In this document: positions 48,295 through 60,810 of the stretch, one piece after another
Layout: every line of letters starts with the position of its first letter
Numbering within the stretch: the first letter of the stretch is position 1
Assembly (NCBI GenBank): GCA_032158125.1
Contig: JASKOT010000001.1
Location: forward strand, 558,001-622,000
From: Papiliotrema nemorosa
Taxonomy: Eukaryota > Basidiomycota > Tremellomycetes > Tremellales > Rhynchogastremaceae
Length of the DNA stretch: 64,000 nucleotides
Direction: 5' to 3'
The notes under the pieces: model-generated
Told to the model about the DNA's origin: nothing
Seen by the model: only the letters and a program-made list of their open reading frames with translations
Database searches by the model: none
Program-made: the position numbers and the translations under genes

Positions 48295-48928
48295 TCATCA
48301 GGACTCCAAGCGAATCATTAGCAGGTTGAATTTTTGCTCTTCAATTGAAGGTAGTAGCCCTTGACCTGCCCTCCAGCTGTTGCCTTCTGTTCATGCATTC
48401 AGTAAGAGTACGAGCACTGTCAAGACGAAAGATTCGCCCAGATACTGCTCAGGCCAATACAATATCACACGGCAAGTTTCGCCACTGATCGACGTCGGTG
48501 AAACCTCACGTACACACACACCACACAATTCATATCATCAACACACGACATCATTATCCACGGCGTACTGTCCTTGTGTGTGTTTGCGAGTGTTCTCTTG
48601 GTCGGTAGGCTCCTAAGCTGACTCGATCCCGCCCCATGGCTCCGGGATGCTCGAAGCACAAAGGACAGGCTTTGACGGCATTCCCCTACTTTAAGCCTTT
48701 CGATCACTAGTCAGCGTCCTTCCCGTGACCCTCGGGCCAGTCTTGTGATCGCTGCATCCCCCTTCTGGACAATACCATGCGGTCGCTCGAGGTCATAAGC
48801 CATATTACTTGAGAAAAGGGACGCTTCTGCTGACCTCTCTGATTTCCATCCTCACAAGCTCTCTCGCAACAACACTCACTTAATTTGAACTAACATTGTT
48901 ACCTTTACGGCTTGAGCATCCTGCCACC
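48295..48928. other. Intergenic spacer between the two DUF6534-like copies
   Basis: About 630 bp, no gene supported. It holds the terminator of copy 1 and the promoter of copy 2. Confidence 0.45.
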
Positions 48929-50584
48929 ATGTCAATTTTCGGTCCAGGTGCTGGGTTACCTGTAGGTACGACCCCGGAAGAAACGCTCGAAGGCTTCGCA
49001 AAGCTGCAACTGGGCAAAAACCTCCCACTGAACATCGGTACCATCATTATCGGGTAAGACACCACTTCAAGGTCTTTCCAAGCCGGCACAGACTCATTTG
49101 ATTGTTGGCTGGTCAAGACACTCATGCGCAGCTTGGTCTTTGACCTCATGTTCTTCGGAGTAACTTGTCATCAGATGATCGTCTTTCTCCGATCACCAGG
49201 AAAAGATCGAAGGTTCATCAAAGCCCTCGTCGTGCGTTCTTCTCGCCATGAGGGCCCATTGCAGAGCTTACTGTGACAGTGGTGGACATTCGGTATGGGG
49301 ACTTTGACGACGGGCTATGGGATGTTTTACGTCTATTACCTGTTCGTGACGAATTTCGGACAGTACAGTAAGTCGACACTCTCCAACCTGCTTGTGACAA
49401 GTGTGTGAAGCTAATTTTGCAGTTTCCTGAACTTCTTATACATGGACAGTAAGGTTCAGACTCTCCGCGTCAAGGATGACAGCTGACAAACCAACAGAGA
49501 TCGCTTTTTATTCGGTGATGGGCGTAGCGATCATCGTCCCCGTTCAGGTGAGCTTCTTGGCTCGTGCTACCCGTTTTTACAGGTGGCTCATCGCTCTAGA
49601 TCTTCTACCTTGAAAGAGCATATCGACTATTACAGCAGAGGAAATGGATCCCGATCGCCATTGTCCCTATGATGTAAGGCGCCTTAGCTGGACTCCCAAC
49701 GAGACAGTGTGGTGTTTCAAGCTGACAGGACTCAGGGTCGGCTCGGTGATTGGGGCTGTTGGTCTCACTGTGGTTATGAGGAGATTCAAGTCTACCGCAG
49801 ATCTCCCCGTACGTCCTTGAGCGCAAAATTGACATTGACTTCAGACGTTGAAAGTCTGGTTCTACCTTTGGGTGTGTCTTTGAATCTAGTTAGGATGATC
49901 GAGGCTGACATGGGTCAGGATGTCGCCACGGTCGCGACCGACATTGCCTTGACTGTTCTCATGCTCATAGGTCTGCGCAAGACCAAGACTGGATGGTCGA
50001 GCACCGACGCCCTCGTGTCCCGATTGATCAGGTAGCGCTTCTGGCGATATTCGAGGGTGAAAAAGCTGATAAGTAGAACGTCTGCAGAAGCTCAACTCTT
50101 CCCTACCATCGTGGCCATTGGCTTCCTGGTCACTTACGCCTCGCCTGACACATCCTTTGCAAGCTACTTTTGGTGTATGATGTTGGGCAAGAGTTACGTC
50201 GTCTCGCTTCTCGGTAGGTCTGCCGGATGAGCGTTGAAAATGAGGCAGAGTGAGATTGACTCGCATAGCCGTCTTGAACTTCCGGGTCTCCGCGTCTGCA
50301 GTATCCACAGGTGCATCGGGCGGCAGCGATCCACAAGTGAGTCCATATGGGGTGTTCACAGGCGCTGATATGCTCACTGGCAGGAGGATAAGATTATCTC
50401 AGGCTTGTCGGACGATACCCGACTCGACGAAGTCATCCCGATGCACAATCGCCAGATCCCAGACCCAAAAGCAGCTGTGAATACTACCCCAGGCGAGCTT
50501 GTGCCCACTTTTACATATGGACCAGGCGAGGAGCGGGAATTGGATCACTTTCATCGACCAAACTTTACACCGAGACGAGCGTGA
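48929..50584 (+). CDS. Seven-transmembrane DUF6534-like protein, copy 2
   Basis: Starts MSIFGPGAGLPVGTTPEETL and is clearly a paralogue of the preceding gene: shared TPEETLE-x-FAKLQ, GLVFDLMFFGVTCHQMIVFL, TTGYGMFYVYYLFVTNFGQ, IVPVQIFYLERAYR, STDALVSRLIRTSAEAQLFP, and MMLGKSYVVSLLAVLNFRVS. Introns lie at matching places in both copies, supporting a recent or well-preserved tandem duplication. The C-terminal tail is longer and hydrophilic, ending HRPNFTPRRA at a TGA (50582-50584). Role unknown; by family a membrane protein, possibly a receptor or sensor, which is speculation. Confidence 0.78.
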
Positions 50585-50747
50585 GCACCAGACCATGGTC
50601 AGAATATCATGAATATTGCCCGTAAGGGGTGAGGCGTATTTGAGTACTATGGTTCCCGAAACTGCGGGTCGAGATGCATCACATGACAAAACGAAGCTCG
50701 CCGTGAACACAAGTACTGCATCTCCAAAGATCCTCAGACCCACCCAG

Positions 50748-53132
50748 TCATAATCCTCCTCTGGCCAAAGACGAGTCAAAGGTGTCGAGTGTGTTGACCA
50801 AAGGTGAGAAGTTTTGCCCATCGCTTGCCAACCAGGACCAGAAATCACTTTCCGGCTCATTGAACATCTCCAATCCCGCCAGCGCGCCTCCATTACTCGA
50901 CGAGTTGAAGCCATCAGCCATCTCGAACGGGTTGTGAGTGTTCGCCTCGCCGTTGACTGCTATAGGAGGAGGATGCGCGTACTCGCTCGACGCGGGCATC
51001 AAAGTCGGGGGAAGCCTCATGACACTTTGAGCGTGATGCTCCTTGACGTGTTTGAGGATCTGGGCGAGGAATATTGCGCTGCGTTGCCCTGAGACGGCTT
51101 TGAGGTTCTCGATGACTGCCTCCACCTCGTGGAAGATGGTCGTGGAGTCGTACGCATCGGGTAAGAGCCAAAGAACTTTGAGCAAGAAGACCGCCGCCGA
51201 CAGGAAAGCATACATCTGTGATCTGGGATGAGCGGCGGCACACGCAACATATATCCAACGCACTCTCCGAGATACTGAATTGCTGGACCTTGAAAATCTG
51301 ACGCGCATAATTGGCAATTTGCTCGAGCAGCTTCCACTAGCGGATCAGAAGATGCCACAAAGTAGTCGATTGAACGCACCTGAGAGACCGACATATCTCA
51401 ATCTCTTGGGCGAGAGATCTTCGGTCGTTCGAACTCCCCTCAGGACTACACTGTAGACTGATAGCTTGGCAAGATGATGGTTGATCCGGATCGATTTGAT
51501 CATGGAGCAAAGCTCCCCCGGTTCCGATTTGCTCACTGTCACGTCAACGACCCTGCTTGACAGGGTGATGGACACGCACGACCGATTGGCTCCCATCGAG
51601 CGTACCAGTCATCGATAGCTGAGATCCTCGAATTGACCTGATTCTCCCAGTCTTCCGACAACACTCCGGTTCTGCTCAGCTCATCTTGTATGGAGTCTGT
51701 GTCATTAGCGTCGTCCCGCCTCATGCGCGGTGCCAACACTCACGAGCAATTTCCTCATACTCGTAAGTAGCCAATATACGGTAATCGTTCGTCCTTACTC
51801 CCGGAAGTGAGACTAACCATCGAGCCTGCTCGAAGACTCGAGTTCGATGAGGGTAATGTGGCGGGCGACCCGTAGAAACCGATAAACTGGACATGAGCTA
51901 TTGTTCAGCTATGAAGACCCTCATCCCACAAGTAGTCCTGAACAGTGACGGAGACCCATAGCCTGATACTGCGAACATCATCCGGCGTGGGATTCGACTT
52001 GTCGCGGATGAATTCGTATCTTCGGTGGAGGTCGAGTTCATACGCCATATCGACTACATGACCTGTCCTTGTCAGCAGGCTGAAGAGCTACCGTCCACTC
52101 ACCGATAGGTCGAACAGGGGCAAGCCACTTATTCCACACCATCGCGCCGCACATATCCCAGAATGATGGTTTCGGTCCGCCTAAAGTCTGACGCAGCAGT
52201 TCCATCGTGTTATCCTGTGCTTCCAAGAACAACTCGAACAGCTCTGGCGTCTCCCTTGATCCTACAGCCACGATAGCCCAGAAGAGTAATGCTGATTTCT
52301 CCGAGATCGCTTCTGATGTGCACTCTGCCTCGCTGAGTGACATGAAGTTGACGGCGGGTAAGCAGCGCGTGATGAAGCTGAATCATCAGTCTCGCCAAGT
52401 ATCGCCATGGCACGCGACTCACATGCTCACAGCCATTGCACAGGTGTCTGGCTCATCTTCAACTCGCTTCCTCTTGGCTGCACGATCGTTGCTTGGCCTA
52501 TACACCCTGACGTCCGACATCAAGCTGGTCGTATTCATATCTGTATTCTCGAAATCATGCACGATATCCGTGCCTTCTTCTTCTCTGGGCGTGAGTTCCG
52601 TAGCGTCTCGCATCGACCCTGTTGTATGTATAGGCGAGGGCGTGTAGCCGACATTGGAGGGCGGGGCCATACCGGTGGCTGCTGCGCCAGGATTCGTCGA
52701 TCCATTGTTCTGTCTGTTGAGGTATCGATTCTCCAAAAGAGCTAAACGGGCAGGGACATCTGCCAATCGAGAGAGGCGTGACTGTATATCGTGCAGCTGG
52801 CCTGCGAGATCCGAGAGCGAAGCTTCCTGACGCGACAGTTTGGAGGAGAGGGTTGGAATTGGCGTAGCACGTTGTTTTTCCACGAGCACGCATTCCGATC
52901 TACACGTTCAGCGCGTTGCAATAGACGAGACGTAGGGTTCTACTGACGCTGTATCTTCGCATCTCGCGCATGGGTAATTGTTGCCCGTTATTCCTGGCTT
53001 ACAGGCTAGTTTTTGTTGTCGACATCGCGTACAGGCTCGGGCGAAGCGAAGAGGTTGACCGCTCGGTCCGACACTTCTCCTATCTGAAGAAGACGATGCT
53101 GAGTCGGCCATACCCGCTTGTTTGCGCTCCAT
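50748..53132 (-). CDS. Zn2Cys6 fungal transcription factor
   Basis: Start ATG at 53132 (MERKQAGMADSASSSSDRRS). The binuclear zinc cluster is joined over an intron with a GTCAGT donor: ACTRCRQQKLACKPGITGNN, then YPCARCEDTA and SECVLVEKQ, spacing C-x2-C-x6-C-x11-C-x2-C-x6-C. A short coiled-coil follows (LSDLAGQLHDIQSRLSRLAD). Middle-homology exons include LLFWAIVAVGSRETPELFEL and HVKEHHAQSVMRLPP; several frames between 50900 and 52400 still need exact splice sites. The C-terminus carries ESDFWSWLASDGQNFSPL, similar in kind to the end of the 8-kb regulator. It lies convergent to the DUF6534 pair. Targets unknown. Confidence 0.85.
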
Positions 53133-53631
53133 CAGGAGTGATTTCTTCGGCTCGAGGTCAAGGAGAGGAGCTTTCGTGCGTCTGAGGCAGAGATGGATGG
53201 TATCTGGCACGTCTGATGCCTAAGTCGATGAGTAGAAGCGCAAAGGCAGAGATGGAAGCCTGAACGGAGGCCGGGAATGCATTCACCGAGATTACCAAGG
53301 GGCGGGTGGCGAATCCAGTCTGATCGGGTTCATCACCTCTGGGAGTGGCCTACCAAGTCTGTAGTGCTTCTCGGGAGAGGTAAGCCTCCGTGGCATGAAT
53401 GGCGGATGGACGGAAGCCAAGGAGCTATCTTTCTCGCAACAAGACATGGCTCTTCACGATGCAGCTCTGACGAGAATTGTAGAAGCAGTCGGCCGGTTGA
53501 ACGGTGGCCGCCGATTTCAGACTGACAAACGTCATGGAGTTCGCGCTTGAACATTTCCCAACTTTTGAGCATTCTTGCCCATTCATTTTGTGTTCACTTC
53601 AGCTCGACTTGCCAGATCCGGACCATCAGAA
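53133..53631. other. Divergent intergenic region, Zn2Cys6 factor and HSCB
   Basis: About 500 bp, no coding feature supported. Contains both promoters. Confidence 0.4.
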
Positions 53632-54505
53632 ATGTCATTTGCACGATCGATATACAATCATACTGGCCGTAGCATCTTCAAGACGGCTGCCGCAAGTCGG
53701 ACGACCTCCATCTACGCTCGATCCCAATCTACAACCACCTCCCCTACTCGCCCTTGTCCAAAATGCAACACCCCCTGTTCAGTCACCACCACGCCCTGTC
53801 CAAATTGCTCGAACCTCCTCCCTCTTCCTTCCGGTATCTCACATCACTCGATACTAGGCTTGTCGGAATGTATACCAGCCGCAGCGGCCTTTTCGTCTCC
53901 ATTTGACATTGCGGCCGAATTGTCGTCCTTACCCGCACACGGCTTTGATATAGATACGAAAGATATCCGGAATAGAATGTTGCGGGCGCAGACAAAGCTG
54001 CATCCGGATAGGTATGGATCTCAAGGGGAGAATGTAGTCTCTCTGGCCAGAGAAGTGAGCGGGAGGGTCAATGAAGCTTATGGAGTTCTGTCAAACCCCC
54101 TCAAGAGGGCTGAATACATTGTGAGCGGTCACAGCTAGTCGCGAGGTGATGAGCTTACCTGTCAAGCTTGGAGCACACGCGCAAGCTACAGAAGAGACAG
54201 ATTCCATAACAGATCCGATGCTCTTGGCCGAGATACTAGAAGCGAGGGAAGAGCTGGAATCGGCTGCAACCGAAGAAGAGGTCACGGCGATCCGTGAGGC
54301 AAACCATCGTGCGTCTGGGGTATTTTTCCAGTCGTATGTGTCAAAGCTGATGATGATAGAAAAGGTAGAAGCCACAATAGCCAGCCTCACACAAGCATTC
54401 TCGGAAGATCCGCCCAACCTGGCCGAAGCGAAAAATCTTGCTGTACAACTCAAGTACTGGCAGGGTTTAGAAAACGCAGCAAAGGAGTGGACTCCACCAT
54501 CGTAG
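53632..54505 (+). CDS. JAC1: Mitochondrial J-domain cochaperone for Fe-S cluster transfer (HscB/Jac1)
   Basis: Exons 53632-54120 and 54167-54505 sum to 828 nt, 275 residues. The N-terminus is basic and Ser/Thr-rich ([20 protein letters not shown]), like a mitochondrial presequence. A four-cysteine motif CPKCNTPC / CPNCSNLL follows, as in vertebrate HSCB. The J-domain has the HPDRY variant of the HPD tripeptide ([20 protein letters not shown]) and is followed after the splice by the HscB C-terminal helical domain ([30 protein letters not shown]), which binds the scaffold protein Isu. Jac1 stimulates the Ssq1-type Hsp70 in Fe-S transfer. The metal-binding N-domain marks it as the animal-like form rather than the shorter yeast form. 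Confidence 0.92.
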
Positions 54506-54627
54506 ATCATCGTAGTAGTCAGTATCAAACAGCATTTAGATCGTTACATTTCGTTATCATCGTACTTCGTCATACTATGCTACATTGTCCAAGCACTCCA
54601 TCTGGCTTCAAACATCCGGCACGAGGG

Positions 54628-56931
54628 TCATCCTCGAGTAGACCGAGCGAGTATGTCTTTGGAAGCTTGACGTTTATGGGCAGAAGGTATGCGAGGTACA
54701 GGCGGTGGTGTACCGTCAAACATGGGCATGCTGATGGGTCGTCCAGGTGTTCTTACTGGTGCAGGGATACCGGTGGGCGGCAGGCTCGCCTCCGCAGCTC
54801 CCAGCGAGGAACGCCTACCAGAGCGCCGTATACCGCTCGGAGTGCTACTTGACACGCTCATCGCCAGTGGTTGCGCATTTGGGAACTGCTTGCTTGGCGG
54901 AGGGGGACCGCGTCCTAGTGTGCGATGGGCCGAACGTGAAGACGGGCGGGACGACGTAGCGGATACTGAGGATGAAAGCGCTTGCTGTAACGTCGGAGTC
55001 GGCGACCGTATGTAAGACCGAGCAGGCTGCGGCAACATACTCGGCGACATCGGTCGAGTATCCTGCCTCGATGGCGTGCGCGTGTGGCCATTCGCACCAG
55101 CAAGGCGCGACGAGGGACCCGGGGTTCTCGATGCCGTTGACCTGGACAGATTCGATGCCAGAGGGGAGGGTATACCAGGTCGGGTTGGCAAAGGCTTGTT
55201 TGAGGCGGACGACGTCGAGCGGTACCCTGAAGCAGAGGAAGTCGACCTGTAGTTGGCATCCAAGGGTGACGCGGGTTCAGTAGACGAAAACGCAGCAGCG
55301 TTATTGGTCGGAGTGTCTTCGGTGTCACTGACCATGACCCAGCCGTTTGGACTGAGGAATGTGGCACCAGACTTGTCAGGATCGACAGGTGTTGATTGTT
55401 TTCGCACTGTGGACAGTCTAGGAACTGCGATCTTTGGGTCCTTGAGCTCTTTCGGAGGCGGTTGCCGAGTTGAAACAGTTCGGCGAGAAATGCCGAGTGG
55501 TAGCGTCCCAGACACCAGTCGTTTTGGGACCTTAGTGCCCAGTTTCTCGTCTGTAGCTTTGAGCTTGGCTTGTAGATCGTGCAAGAGCTTGAAACCTTTT
55601 GTTTTGGTCGCGAGGTGCGGGTTGGCAGGATTTCTGGCGGGTGAGGGGGGTCGAGAATCGGTCTTGGTTCGTCGCAGAGCCGGAGATGCAGGTGTGACAC
55701 TTTGTGCGAGGTCTCGTGATGTAGATGATCGAGCAAGTTGGGACTTCGCGAGGGGAGAGTCCACCATTCGAGCAGAGTAGCGCTTTGCTGCGGGGGAGAG
55801 AGTGGGGATGGAAGACACGGTATTGCTCCTGGGAAGGTGGATCGAGTGCCGCAGAGAGGCTTCTGGTGTCGACATTTTCTTTTGTGGAGGAGTTCTGGCT
55901 TCGGCACGGGGAAGAGGGGGGATATCCAAGTGTGATATCTCTCTGTTAGGCTCTTGCACAGGTGACATATTGACTGATACCGAGGAGAGCGGAGTGGGAA
56001 CGGCCCTGGTAAGCTGATCGCGCAGGATGGCAATCTCGTTGTTTGCGTCTGGACACGTCAGCTCACTCAATCATGCTTGAGGGTCAAGCTCACCTCGTAC
56101 ATCATCTTTCAATCTTTGGTTCTCCTCCTCCAACTCCTGACGCTGTATGACCTCCTGTTCCAGCAGAGTCTTCTCCTCGATCGCCCGATTGTACTTGCTC
56201 TCCAAGTCTAACAGAGAAGAAACGGCAACCCTGAGCATCAGCCATGACAGAGCAGTCGGCGAAGGAGAACACACCTCTCATTCCGCTCCAATTCGTCATT
56301 GCCCATTTCAAGGTCTCGCAGGGCAATCAGAGTCTTATCCCGCTCCGAGCGTAGATTGTCCATCTCTCGCTGCATGTCAGCTCATCTGTAGGACAAAAGT
56401 CGTATCCTAGCTCACCTGCATAGCACTCGCGGTGGAGCTGTGTAACTTCTGCAGGGCTACATGCTTCGCCTAATCATTAGTCGAATCCATCTCGATAGAG
56501 ATTCGCTTACTCTCCATTCTTCCTTCTCCGCCTCGAGCCGCTTGATCCGTTCTTTCAGCTCTGCCTGCTGCTTCTCCGTAGCTTGCAACTCCTTCTCGAG
56601 CTCATCCTCCAGTTCTTTACTGGACGATTGAAACTCGTCTTATCATCAGTCAACGCTTCGATTCCTTGTGACCATTTCTCACCCAGCTCTGCCCTAGTTT
56701 CATCGAGCATATCCAAAATTCGACGGTACTTTTCCCTATAATGCGCCGCTTCCTCTTGAGGAGAATCGAAGCTAATTCTCAGCATCTTTAGGTAGTTTAG
56801 ACGACTCGGACCAACGTGATATCCTCATCCTCATCCGAATTCATGGTCAAGCTACTCGGCATTTTATGTATCGAGGCATTTTGAGGTCGATCCTGACCGG
56901 GTAAATCGAGAGACGGCAAACTAGCGGACAT
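54628..56931 (-). CDS. nudE: NudE/NDE1-like dynein regulator
   Basis: Start ATG at 56931 (MSASLPSLDLPGQDRPQNAS). After an acidic start and a splice with a GTTGGT donor, the coiled-coil NudE domain reads FDSPQEEAAHYREKYRRILD, MLDETRAELDEFQSSSKELE, AMQREMDNLRSERDKTLIAL, ending near LEQEVIQRQELEEENQRLKD. This long helical rod is diagnostic of NudE/NudEL. The rest, about 480 residues in one exon, is Ser/Pro/Thr-rich and disordered, with many SP/TP sites, much longer than in animal NudEL. NudE links Lis1 to cytoplasmic dynein for nuclear migration. The C-terminus ends DILARSTRG. Confidence 0.88.
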
Positions 56932-57327
56932 CCTGAGCCCTCTTACAAGTAATCAGCCGTATGATTGCTCGGGGTTATCCAAGGGGTATCAAAGATGAGG
57001 TTGAAGATGGTCTATGGCATTCTCAAACATGAAGTCCCAAAACGCGTCAAAACAAACACACCCCACTCTGAAACGAGCAGCAGCAGGGGATGGGTGGCAA
57101 AAGTGCCACATTGGCTAATTTCCCGAAATTATCCGATCGAGGGGAGTGGGGTGGTTGTTCGCCACCCATTTTGCTGCAAAGAGGGGAGGGTCGCAAGAGG
57201 GTAGGTGTTATCGATGGCCCAGGTAGCAGTCGTCGTTACCTTCCTCCCCTATACCCCTTCCACCCACACCTCCCTAGGCCCTACTCGGGGGCTCTGATAA
57301 AATACCGTGTCAAAAGGTCAACGCGAA
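56932..57327. promoter_or_regulatory. Bidirectional promoter interval, nudE / BRE1
   Basis: About 396 bp between divergent starts. It contains A/C-rich and G-rich runs but no motif I can name. Confidence 0.4.
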
Positions 57328-60300
57328 ATGAATGCGGATCTCAAACGGGTTCGCGAGACCAGCCAAGATGATCAATCACCCTCTAAAAGACGGGCCATGA
57401 GCCTGTCAACGCCTGCTGTCCCTACAGAATATGATGAGGACGGTCGAGACGAATGGCAGAGGATAGTCGAGGTCAGTTCAGCTTCAGTCATGCGCTCGAG
57501 GTGTCCATACGGATGCAGGGAGCCCCAAAGTCGCAATGAGGTAAAGCAGAATGCTAACTTTTCAGGTCAAACGTAAAGAGGCGATATACAGGCAAATGCT
57601 AGAGTATCGCCGGATGCACGAACGCGAGAGACGCCGTGCAAATGACCTTGAAGCGCAGAAAAAGGTCCTCGAAGCGAGTGTACAAGCCGTAGAAGTCTGT
57701 TGGACCCAGGTACGTTGACTCTTCATTCAAGGAGCTTCCAGCAAGGAGGTAGACTAATCGGAGCAGCTTGTCACTGCTATGCGGTCGCTAACCGGTTCAG
57801 AGGATCTGACAGAGTCGGCATCGCAAGCTTCCCTGCGTAAGTCTAGAAGGAACAGGCCCAAGAGAAGAGCGATTAGCTCATAGAACAGCTGTCTTGGACC
57901 CCTCTTTGGATTCTGGAGCCATCAGTCAAGCGCTACAAACGAGGTTGCCTGCTACCAAGCAGCTGGTCACCCGATTCGTCGATCTCTCGTCAACGAATGG
58001 TATCCAAGCCGGTGTCAAGGATCTTCATGCCAAGTATAGCGACTTGCAAGTTGAGGTGAGCATTGACGAGGGACATGATCTGCGTCTGGTATCAGCTGAC
58101 CCTTTAGTCCAGCGCATTGAGGTCAAAGTCGCAATCGCAGCAATCTGAGATCGCAACTTTAACAAAGTCTCGGGATGTTCTGGAGAGAGATCTGATCCGA
58201 ACTCAGAAAGCGCTGGATAGGCAGCGGATGGATCATGAGCAGGCTGCAGAAGAGTGGAAACTCAGTCGAGAAAGAGAAAAAGGCTCAGAAATGCCTGGAC
58301 AAGGAAAAATGGCGAATGGGTCTGGTCACGCGACTCCGAATGGCAAGGTAGAACAGGTCAGTCGACCCTTCACAATCTTTGACGAAACTGACGACCAGGA
58401 TGAGAAGCCGTCACAAGCGGCCTTCTGCCTTCTGCCGGATACCACGGAATTGGAGGAAAAGGCAGAGTCTCGTTTGAAGCAATTAGAAGCCCTGCGAGCG
58501 GAACACACGGCTTTGCAGCAAAAATATGACGAGCTATACGTTTCTGTGAGTCATGTCTTGGTGTGATACGGTATCACATGCTGATTGCAGTCCTCACAAC
58601 CCAGCGAAGCTGTTTTGCGCGAGTCCCCATTCTTCCAGATATACCTACAACAACTCAACATCCACTACACCCGAGCGAACGACCTGCATCAGCGATATGA
58701 AGCCAATGAGAAGAAGATCGACGAACTGCAGTCGAGGAATAGCGATTTCCACCAAACGATACTTTCCGAGACTCGTTCCGAGGTTGAGGCGCTTCGACAG
58801 CAGATCACGCAAAAGAATACCGAGCTAGTCCGGATTCGAGCCCATCGAGATGAGGTCAACGCCGAGTTGATGGAGAAGAAGACGAAGGAGAGTGACAGAC
58901 TGCGATATGCGGACGAGATGGAGATCCTGGCAAAGTCTCGGGAAGATCGTATCGCATTCTTGGGCTCGGAAATCATGCGGCTGAAGGGTCAGTTGGGAGC
59001 TCGATCGGGGTCTGAAGGATATCTGGCGTTTCTGCACGGTGAAGGAGGCATTGATGGAGATTACGTCAAGAGTCTGGAGGGGAAGCTTCAGGATGCGCAG
59101 ACTCGGCTTTCGACGATGACAGACGATGTGGGAGAGCAAGTTGTCGACGTCTCGTCTGTTCGAGCGAAACTAGAGATACTCAAGAAAACCCTTTTGAAGT
59201 ATGAGCGCATTCTTGGGCCGGACCCAGCTGTCGCGGAGGATATCAAGGCGCTGGGGCGCAAGTTGAAGGAAGCGGACGAGGAACGGTCACAATTGCGTTT
59301 ACAGCTTGAACAGGCTGAAGAAGTAGGTTCTCCGTCGTCTTCACCCCTTGATACTCACGGTCAGGCTACCAATGCGCTGTATTCCGAAGTAGAAGGATTG
59401 TCGAAGCTCTGGGAAGAAACCTCACAGACCATGAAGACAAGAGTCTACGAGCTCAAGGATGTAGAGCTGAGATTGTCCCGTCTTAACACCGAGGTATGTT
59501 GCAATCATTGACCGGGACCCAGCTCACTCGACTAGAAAGCCAAAGCGAACAACAAGTACTTTGCGGCGATGCAGGCGAAGGAGATCAGCGAGCAAGAAAC
59601 TCGAAACGCAACGCGCACGGTAGAAAAGCAGTTGTTACTTTTGCAAAAGTCGCAAGAGGTGGAGAGGAGTTTGCTGAGCCAGGTGGTGAGTCTCCCGTAA
59701 TCTTCCTTTTTTGAGCTGATTGTCAGGCCTCTCACGAGAAAGGTCTCACCGCGCTCAAGAATACCGCGACCGAATTGCAAACTCAGCTCGCCGCCGCATT
59801 GTCGGATAAAGCTCAAGCTGAACTCCGGTTGTCACAGGTCCAATCGTCCCTTGCGACTGTACGTACAACAGATCCGATTGAGGAGTCGCAGCTGACATTC
59901 AGGCTCAAAAGGTCGCAAATCAGCGGGTTGCTGAATGTTTGAGCGAAAAGAGTGCCAAGGACAAACTGCAGGACGAAGCAGATTCCGCGGCTCGCACGAT
60001 CAAGAAGCTCAAGGAGAAGCACGATGCGATGATGAGCTCTAGCAAGAATGGCGTTTCAGCGGTCGAACACGAACTCCAGCATGACCATTCACGACTGTTG
60101 GTGAGTTTGGCATAGCGTAGTCTGAGCGAGCCAGAGCTGACGCTGTTCAGAGAGTCTTGCGGTGTTCATGTTGCAATGACAAGTTCCGAAATCAAGTCAT
60201 CACTCGATGCATGCATAGTGAGTTGAGCTCTCTATCGCGGAGAATGACGGTTGACTCGTTTAGCATTCTGCAAAGAATGTCTGGATTCGCGAATCGCTTC

Positions 60301-60373
60301 GAGGCAACGGAAATGCCCAGCTTGTGGGGTACCATTTGCAAAAGAGGAAGTACAGACCATGTTTTTCCAGTAG
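57328..60373 (+). CDS. BRE1: Histone H2B E3 ubiquitin ligase Bre1
   Basis: Starts MNADLKRVRETSQDDQSPSK with a basic nuclear-type motif (SKRRAMSLS). Most of the protein is coiled coil, split by short introns: AIYRQMLEYRRMHERERRRA, TKSRDVLERDLIRTQKALDR, QQLNIHYTRANDLHQRYEAN, and KLKEKHDAMMSSSKNGVSAV. The C-terminal C3HC4 RING is assembled over two introns: VLRCSCCNDKFRNQVITRCMH, FCKECLDSRIASRQRKCP and ACGVPFAKEEVQTMFFQ, the last matching the conserved Bre1 end. With Rad6, Bre1 monoubiquitinates histone H2B, promoting H3K4 and H3K79 methylation during transcription. Confidence 0.92.
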
Positions 60374-60810
60374 AAGATGTGTAGAGATAGTAATGCGGTG
60401 AAATGGAGTCTTGGAGATCCCATTATACGCTCTCTCGAGGTCAATTCAGTTGTATCAGTAGCAGCATAGACATGCATGGAGGCACCCTCCCTTCGGATAT
60501 CAACGTATGCTGTAGCGCACAGAGCGACGTAAGGGGACGCCGATGAGGCAGGCATAGGAGATGGCACTCCCTTGAACAAGTAGCTCAAGCTCGATGCTCG
60601 CGGTCCCTGACGTGAAGACGACGCAGACTGCATGTAGGTTATCAAGTTCGATCACCCTTGACATGGCCTGCCCGATCTCCTAGACCGAGTTGAATTGGTC
60701 CTCTGTCCATCGTTCTCCCCTACTTCCACCTCTCACCTCTCCCCTCTCACCTCTCACCTCCCACCTCCCACCTCCCACCTCCCACCTCCCACCTCCTACC
60801 TCCTACTGCC
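60374..60810. other. Convergent intergenic region BRE1 / FET4-like
   Basis: About 437 bp between two 3' ends. The right part is the heptameric G-rich repeat; the rest has no supported feature. Confidence 0.45.
60726..60806. repeat. C/G-rich heptameric minisatellite (ACCTCCC / GGGAGGT)
   Basis: Roughly eleven tandem heptamers, ACCTCCC on the plus strand with degenerate ACCTCTC copies toward the left side and ACCTCCT on the right. The array starts about 4 nt after the stop codon (60811-60813, minus strand) of the FET4-like gene, so its G-rich strand (GGGAGGT) would lie in that mRNA's 3' UTR. Confidence 0.9.

Noticed and set aside
54915..56033. 372-codon minus-strand frame
   Set aside because: Shadow of the long disordered nudE exon, shifted by one base.
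60726..60806. Internal telomere-like sequence
   Set aside because: The unit GGGAGGT differs from fungal telomere repeats (TTAGGG variants), and it is only about 80 bp.
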